Source: Chromobotia macracanthus (Eukaryota > Chordata > Actinopteri > Cypriniformes > Botiidae). Taken from it: 64,000 nucleotides of DNA. The stretch lies in the NCBI GenBank assembly GCA_036877525.1, contig JAZGTH010000019.1, positions 470,001 through 534,000 on the forward strand, in the 5' to 3' direction. Position numbers and translations under genes: made by a program. The stretch's first letter is position 1. Every line of letters begins with the position of its first letter. The notes under the pieces are model-generated. The model was given only the letters and a program-made list of their open reading frames with translations, was not told the DNA's origin and made no database searches. Shown here piece after piece: positions 60,891 through 64,000 of this stretch.

Positions 60891-61897
60891 ATCTAAATGT
60901 AATAAAAAAATAGTTAAATTACATTACCTAAAATGTGTACTCTAAGGGATTATGTTACTGATTACAAACTGTTATTTTTAAATCAGTAACTGAATCCCCA
61001 AATAATCAACACCGCACTGCATACCTGTACTCTGGACAGTGTGAACACAAAGAAGCTGAATGATAAAAACTTAACATCGCCCCAGTGCTGTTATATGCTA
61101 ATCAAATTAGAAGGCCAGAACTTCCTGTCCACTTTTAAATAAGACATTTTGTCACTTTTGGTGTCATTCTCACCCCAAGCCCTGGTTAATTTCTGATCCT
61201 GGTCCATATTAGTTTTAACCTCACAGATTGCTTTTCTATCCTTCACATTTTTATGTCAATGCATTTCTGGTCATGAGAACTGTCTTGTTACCTGATAACT
61301 GTAAAATAACATGAATTTAGCAAGCATAGTGCTGCCAAGCTTGCTATGCAGTGCTAATAGCTGCTAAAGTGTGCCAAGTGTTAAATTAGTGCCAAGTGTT
61401 TAATAAACAACATTTGGCTAGTTATGAGAAAAAAAGATCTGCTTTGTTTTCCCAGAGAAGGGGGGACAATAGTAAAACTGAGATGTAGTGCCAAATGTAC
61501 TGTTGCACAATATTTCAAATTTGACTTCCTCATGACAGCAAGTTCTTAGTGGTCTGATAACCATTAAATTCAAAAAGTAAAATTCAAACCCTGCAGCTTC
61601 TCATTTCATTTACTTCTGAATGAGGACCAGGCCAGGCTAAAAGCCTTAACTCCCTTCAGGTTATCTTGTACAGCTTCATATGACTACCACTTCTACATCA
61701 AAGGTTATATTCAGTCCAGACACTGAGGGCATTACTTATATACTGTTATCAAGAAATCTTGCTTTTGGACAGGTGTTATAGGAATGAAGCTAGAAGGAAA
61801 TGGGAGGGGAGCTGCTTGAATTGGCTGCTGGGTGGTCATGTGATCACACGATATGAATCTATGCAATGTAAAGATGAGTGGGGATTCATAATGAATG

Positions 61898-62065
61898 TGT
61901 CAGGATCAGGGGAAAAGAACCCAGTTGCAGACAGCATATTAACAGAAAAAAGTCTTTATTTAAGTAAATAAATAAGAACAGAACTGGGTTAACTAGAACT
62001 AAGAATGCCTCCAAAAAACCGGAGTAAAGCGAAACTAAAGCCGAGAAAAACACACAGAGAATGTA
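61898..62065 (-). mobile_element. LTR fragment, same family as 25254-25865
   Basis: It begins TGTCAGGATCAGGGGAAAAG and shares GAACCCAGT(C/T)GCAGACAGC and downstream blocks with the start of the solo LTR at 25254. On the minus strand this is the 3' end of an LTR, with AATAAA signals within TTATTTATTTACTTAAATAA (about 61956-61975). The other end is missing, so it is a truncated copy. Confidence 0.65.
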
Positions 62066-63169
62066 CAGGAAAAATTACCTTGATATAACCATGTGAAGTG
62101 TACTAGCTATACAACACAGTAAGAGCAGAACCCTCAAAAATGTTAGAAAGGAAGCACTTAGTATTTTACAGTAAACCCTTGCATAGAGATTTATTGAGCC
62201 AATTTAGAGCATTATACTGAAGCAGATACCTAAATCTTGTTTAAATTTAGGAACTAACAAGGGTGGACTTTCGTTTTTCCTTTGATTTAAACTCCCATTA
62301 GCCCTTTGGCCTAACATGCACAAAGCAGATTAGCATAATGCAAAAAATGTATTTAAAAATTTGTATGTGCAGATTTTGCTTAGGAAGTATAACAAAGAAT
62401 AGTCCTTGTTAAAGTGTAAAGTGACACAAGCAAAACTGCTTCTTGATTTAGCAAAAGAAGTTTAAAAATTCTAATTATTCTTGAGGTTAAAAGTTCCAGA
62501 GATACTGCTGCTTTCTCTAATTAGAATGATTGTCATGTCCTCTTTGACATTGCTTGTCTTATCAACATAATCATAATTTTGACTCTTTAATTTTTCATAT
62601 TCTTTTCCTCTCCTACATTTCTCAACTAATTTTAAATTATACATACTGTTTTGATGCGGTAGCCTGATTAGAATTCATGAATAAGGTTTTAAATAAGATG
62701 TTAACAGACATATAAATTGACATTAATGGCTTGACACTAATTACTGGTTGATCCCTGCTGAGGATGATTTTAATTACATGAGCTAGAAACCGATTAGGGC
62801 CCATCAGTAGGTCGATATTCAGAATGTCAACATGAGTTGTGCATACCTTATAAACTCCTCATATAAGATGAAAATTATAAAATTAAATTCTCAGCTATAT
62901 ATATGAAATTGAACGCAATTAAATTCACATTATACATTATAGCTGGGTCTGAGGTTTTAAATTACAGATCACAGACAAAAAATTGTAAAATATGTTTTCT
63001 TTCTCTCTGAATTTAGTTCTGTTTTGGGTTTTCCTGATTATCTTTGTAAGTGCACAGCTGTTCTTGGATGTTGCATATTTTGTTGGTGATAAATCAAAGA
63101 CAATAAAAATGTTTTAAAAATATGCTTATTCACAGAATTGGATACTGCGATGCATGAGCCATATCATTT
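62066..63169. other. Intron 3 stretch without recognisable elements
   Basis: AT-rich non-coding sequence. I see no repeat family, exon or RNA gene. Confidence 0.5.
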
Positions 63170-63508
63170 ATCCAATCTGCATGACTTTCTTTCTTCCGTA
63201 GAAAACAAAAGATGAATGTTTTGAAGAATATCCTGGCTACTTCTTTTCCATATAATGATGTTTAATGACTACTGTATTGCTTTTAGTCATAAGGGCCACT
63301 TTCATTAAACCTTTATGGTGCTTTTCTGCCATTTTGCAGCTCGACAACCTCAGTCCACCTTTACTTTTATTATATTGAAAAGAGTGGCCAAGACATTATT
63401 CAAATAATTCTTTTTGTGTTACACAGAAGAAAGTCAGGCAAGTTTTGGATGACATGAGTGTGAATAAATAATGACCAGATTTTCATTCCTGGGGGAACTC
63501 AAAACTGT
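63170..63508. mobile_element. Palindromic fish MITE-like element, near-complete copy
   Basis: The left arm (GCATGACTTTCTTTCTTCCG then TAGAAAACAAAAGATGAATG) and right arm (ACACAGAAGAAAGTCAGGCA, GTGTGAATAAATAATGACCA, GATTTTCATTCCTGGGGGAA) are inverted relative to each other, as in the copy at 47558-47872. Confidence 0.7.
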
Positions 63509-64000
63509 CCAGGCTCTAGTACTTTCATATAAATCTTGCTGAGCTGCTTTAAATGTACAATGTTATATCAAAAAACGTTAGATGGGTGCTTATTACTATC
63601 TGTAATTGTATATATGAGCAGATTTTTTGCCACAGCTGTTCTCAGGATGTTGTTTACAAAGGACCAAAGAAGTCCTATAATGACATGCCTTTTCCTATTT
63701 TCTGCTTCATCCAAATACAAATATAATACACACAAAATACAAATACATACAAAAACATTTTCATCCACCATGGTGGTCTTTTGGTGAAAGACAAGAGATC
63801 TAATTCAGAAACTGTGAGATTTTTTTTAGGGGGGATGGGGCTTACAGTTACACTATTGCACAATTTAAAGTAGTGTTTAGTTAATGTTGTTTTTTGGGCC
63901 AAGGGCACACTGTGGATCCTTGAATGCTTGAATTACAGTTGATATGAAGCTGTTCACTGTAGCAGGTATTTGCCTAAGGAGCTAAAACTGAAACCTGTCA

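Larger units (their letters stand above)
50839..64000 (+). other. nlgn4x: Intron 3 of neuroligin 4, 5' part (runs off the window)
   Basis: The GTAAGT donor at 50839 has no partner exon in the window: I see no sequence for FLSTGDQAAKGNYGLLD or any later neuroligin block. The stretch is AT-rich and carries GA-rich and AT microsatellites, SINE copies, a degenerate GTTGCTAGG repeat, an LTR fragment and a MITE. The remaining exons of the gene must be downstream of 64,000. Confidence 0.85.

Overview
The window is vertebrate nuclear DNA, almost certainly from a ray-finned fish and most likely a cypriniform (carp, zebrafish or loach group). The only protein-coding gene I can support is a neuroligin split over long introns. 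The rest is AT-rich and full of fish-type repeats: tRNA-derived SINEs, Tc1-like transposon relics, solo LTRs and short palindromic DNA elements of the kind common in cyprinids. There is no sign of bacterial organisation, operons, CRISPR arrays or rRNA. The species cannot be read from the sequence.

Layout. Positions 1-441 are long homopolymer blocks of C and G, probably an assembly or sequencing artefact. Positions 442 to about 28,400 hold no recognisable gene. They contain two solo LTRs with 5-bp target duplications (6462-6889 and 10427-10891), a 615-bp direct repeat about 99.5% identical between its copies (7711-8326 and 11193-11806), a broken Tc1-like element with both ends and TA flanks (15166-16596), a LINE reverse-transcriptase tail on the minus strand (about 18950-19480), and a solo LTR (25254-25865) nested inside a Tc1-type miniature element.

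From about 28,430 the CpG frequency rises and a possible promoter and non-coding first exon of the neuroligin gene appear (donor at 28797). The first coding exon runs from an acceptor at 33708 to a donor at 34466 and encodes the signal peptide and the start of the esterase-like domain. The next constitutive exon is 50686-50838. Protein similarity places the gene as neuroligin 4 (nlgn4x type, a or b copy not resolved). The remaining exons (the rest of the esterase-like domain, transmembrane segment and cytoplasmic tail) must lie beyond 64,000, so intron 3 is longer than 13 kb.

The best observation is a 60-bp, phase-1, splice-bounded cassette at 44749-44808 in the long intron. It would add 20 acidic and polar residues exactly at neuroligin splice site A. 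Its second half resembles the optional insert I recall for human NLGN4X, and two TGCATG (RBFOX-type) motifs lie downstream of its donor. It looks like a neuron-regulated alternative exon that ORF-length-based annotation would miss. I saw no wholly new biological system.
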